From positions 1 through 61,245 of the forward strand of contig CALAZS010000044.1 in the NCBI GenBank assembly GCA_937926265.1: a stretch of DNA of 61,245 nucleotides, in the 5' to 3' direction. The notes beneath the pieces were generated by a model. That model saw only the letters and a program-made list of their open reading frames with translations. It did no database searches and was not told the DNA's origin. This document shows, piece by piece, positions 60,311 through 61,245 of this stretch; within the stretch, counting starts at the first letter, position 1; each line of letters opens with the position of its first letter. The stretch comes from an uncultured Gammaproteobacteria bacterium. GTDB taxonomy: Bacteria > Pseudomonadota > Gammaproteobacteria > Chromatiales > Chromatiaceae. Position numbers and translations under genes: made by a program.

Positions 60311-61237
60311 ATGTCTGAAGAAACTGAAGAATGTCCCAAATGCCCCCAGGGCTTGCCGGCATGGCTCCCGACATTTGCGGATCTGATGTCACTGCTGATG
60401 TGTTTCTTCGTTTTACTGCTGTCATTTGCAACGATTGATGCAGTTAAATTCAAGAAAATGGCAGAATCCATGAAAGACGCTTTCGGTGTGCAGCGTGAGG
60501 TGCCAGCTGCTGAAATTGTCATGGGGGTCAGTGTTATCAAGCGCGAATTCAGCCCAACCATCGCCGAAGAGTCCATTGTTGAACAGGTAAAGCAGCAAAC
60601 TACCGAAACGCGCAAAGAAAACCTGGAGATGAAGGATCCCAAGCCTGAAACGACTCCCGACGTAACACCGCCCGAAATAACCCCGGAAGAACTGGAAAAA
60701 CAGGAACTTAAGGAACAGCTCCAGAAAAAATTTGAACAGGAAGCCGAACAGCAGGTTGAAGAGCTTCAACAGGCACTGGACCAGGAAATCGAGGCAGGAC
60801 AGGTAACGGTCGAACGTGAGGGCAGCAAAGTCATTATCCGTATCCAGGAAAAAGGCTCGTTTGGATCAGGCAGCGCCAGCCTTGATCCGGAGTTTTTCGA
60901 GGTAATGGATAAAATCACCGCCGTGCTGCAGGACAAAAGTGGAAAAATCGTTGTCGCCGGCCATACTGATAACATTCCCATCAGAACCGGTCGATTCCGT
61001 TCCAACTGGGAACTGTCTTCTGCCAGGGCGGTCACTGTATTACATGCGATGTTGAGAAATCCCAACATTGATGAGGAACGGGTTCTGGTGGAGGGACATG
61101 CTGAAACCAACCCATTGGTGGACAACGATACGCCCGAAGGCCGAGCAAAAAACCGGCGTGTTGAACTCATCGTCATCAAAGGTGATGCTGAGGATATGGA
61201 ACTGATTGAATCGATAAGCTCTGAACCTGCACAATAA
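60311..61237 (+). CDS. pomB: Flagellar motor stator protein PomB (MotB family)
   Basis: The 308-residue stator partner has a short N-terminus with CPKC, then one membrane helix with the ion-binding aspartate D24 in PTFADLMSLLMCFFVLLLSF (sodium-type signature). A long charged periplasmic linker, rich in E, K, Q and P (about 80-160), follows. The C-terminal OmpA-like peptidoglycan-binding domain has VAGHTDNIPI, NWELSSARA and NRRVELI. Length and linker fit PomB. The gene is complete, ending 8 bases before the window edge. Confidence 0.95.
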   Translation: MSEETEECPKCPQGLPAWLPTFADLMSLLMCFFVLLLSFATIDAVKFKKMAESMKDAFGVQREVPAAEIVMGVSVIKREFSPTIAEESIVEQVKQQTTETRKENLEMKDPKPETTPDVTPPEITPEELEKQELKEQLQKKFEQEAEQQVEELQQALDQEIEAGQVTVEREGSKVIIRIQEKGSFGSGSASLDPEFFEVMDKITAVLQDKSGKIVVAGHTDNIPIRTGRFRSNWELSSARAVTVLHAMLRNPNIDEERVLVEGHAETNPLVDNDTPEGRAKNRRVELIVIKGDAEDMELIESISSEPAQ

Positions 61238-61245
61238 CAGGCAGA

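Overview
This window looks like core chromosome of a motile, type IV-piliated, aerobic or microaerobic gammaproteobacterium with moderate GC. The gene order supports this: rpmG-rpmB-radC-coaBC-algC-argB-slmA-pyrE-xthA, yggT/proC/yggS/pilT/pilU, hisBHAF-hisE-tatABC and a sodium-type pomA-pomB pair all resemble arrangements in Pseudomonas and other marine gammaproteobacteria. Glutathione (gshA, gor, a Prx-Grx hybrid) and ubiquinone (ubiA) genes fit. I cannot name the genus. I see no rRNA, tRNA, prophage, insertion sequence or CRISPR array.

Layout: 1-10.6 kb holds ribosomal proteins L33/L28, RadC, CoaBC, a membrane-anchored long AlgC, ArgB, SlmA, a DUF4124 protein, a TSUP permease, PyrE and exonuclease III. 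10.8-16.1 kb holds an AmpG-like transporter, a DsbD_2/TauE-like protein, a DUF4426 protein, a dynamin-like GTPase and YggT. 16.2-23.1 kb is one 2286-residue hybrid sensor kinase sitting between yggT and proC. 23.1-31 kb has ProC, YggS, PilT, PilU, a GGDEF-EAL protein and two unknowns. 31-35.5 kb carries glutathione reductase and hybrid peroxiredoxin behind an OxyR-like site, then a DUF4870 protein, UbiA and Dtd. 35.6-45 kb has a REC-TPR regulator with a small kinase, the his-tat cluster and a DUF255 thioredoxin-fold protein. 45-53.5 kb mixes pentapeptide proteins, MoaA, a GIY-YIG protein, a histone H1-like DUF2934 protein, PpdK, HemG, TcdA and a NUDIX protein. 53.5-61.2 kb ends with Prc, PbpG, GshA, an SDR enzyme and PomAB.

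The strongest unexplained signal is non-coding. Four intergenic copies (8824-8924, 10571-10679, 10687-10800, 51665-51772) share a core of two small hairpins with TCC-containing loops. Each core is closed by a 24-31 bp outer stem whose sequence differs between copies while staying self-complementary. Other notable points are a TatC with a long acidic tail ending in a FimV-like domain, a 14-bp tandem repeat forming a ladder of overlapping mini-ORFs into coaBC, and a recurring habit of short tandem duplications at gene edges. Candidate FliA, FNR and OxyR sites lie upstream of pomA, the DUF2934 gene and the peroxiredoxin gene. No stretch longer than about 300 bases is without a gene.
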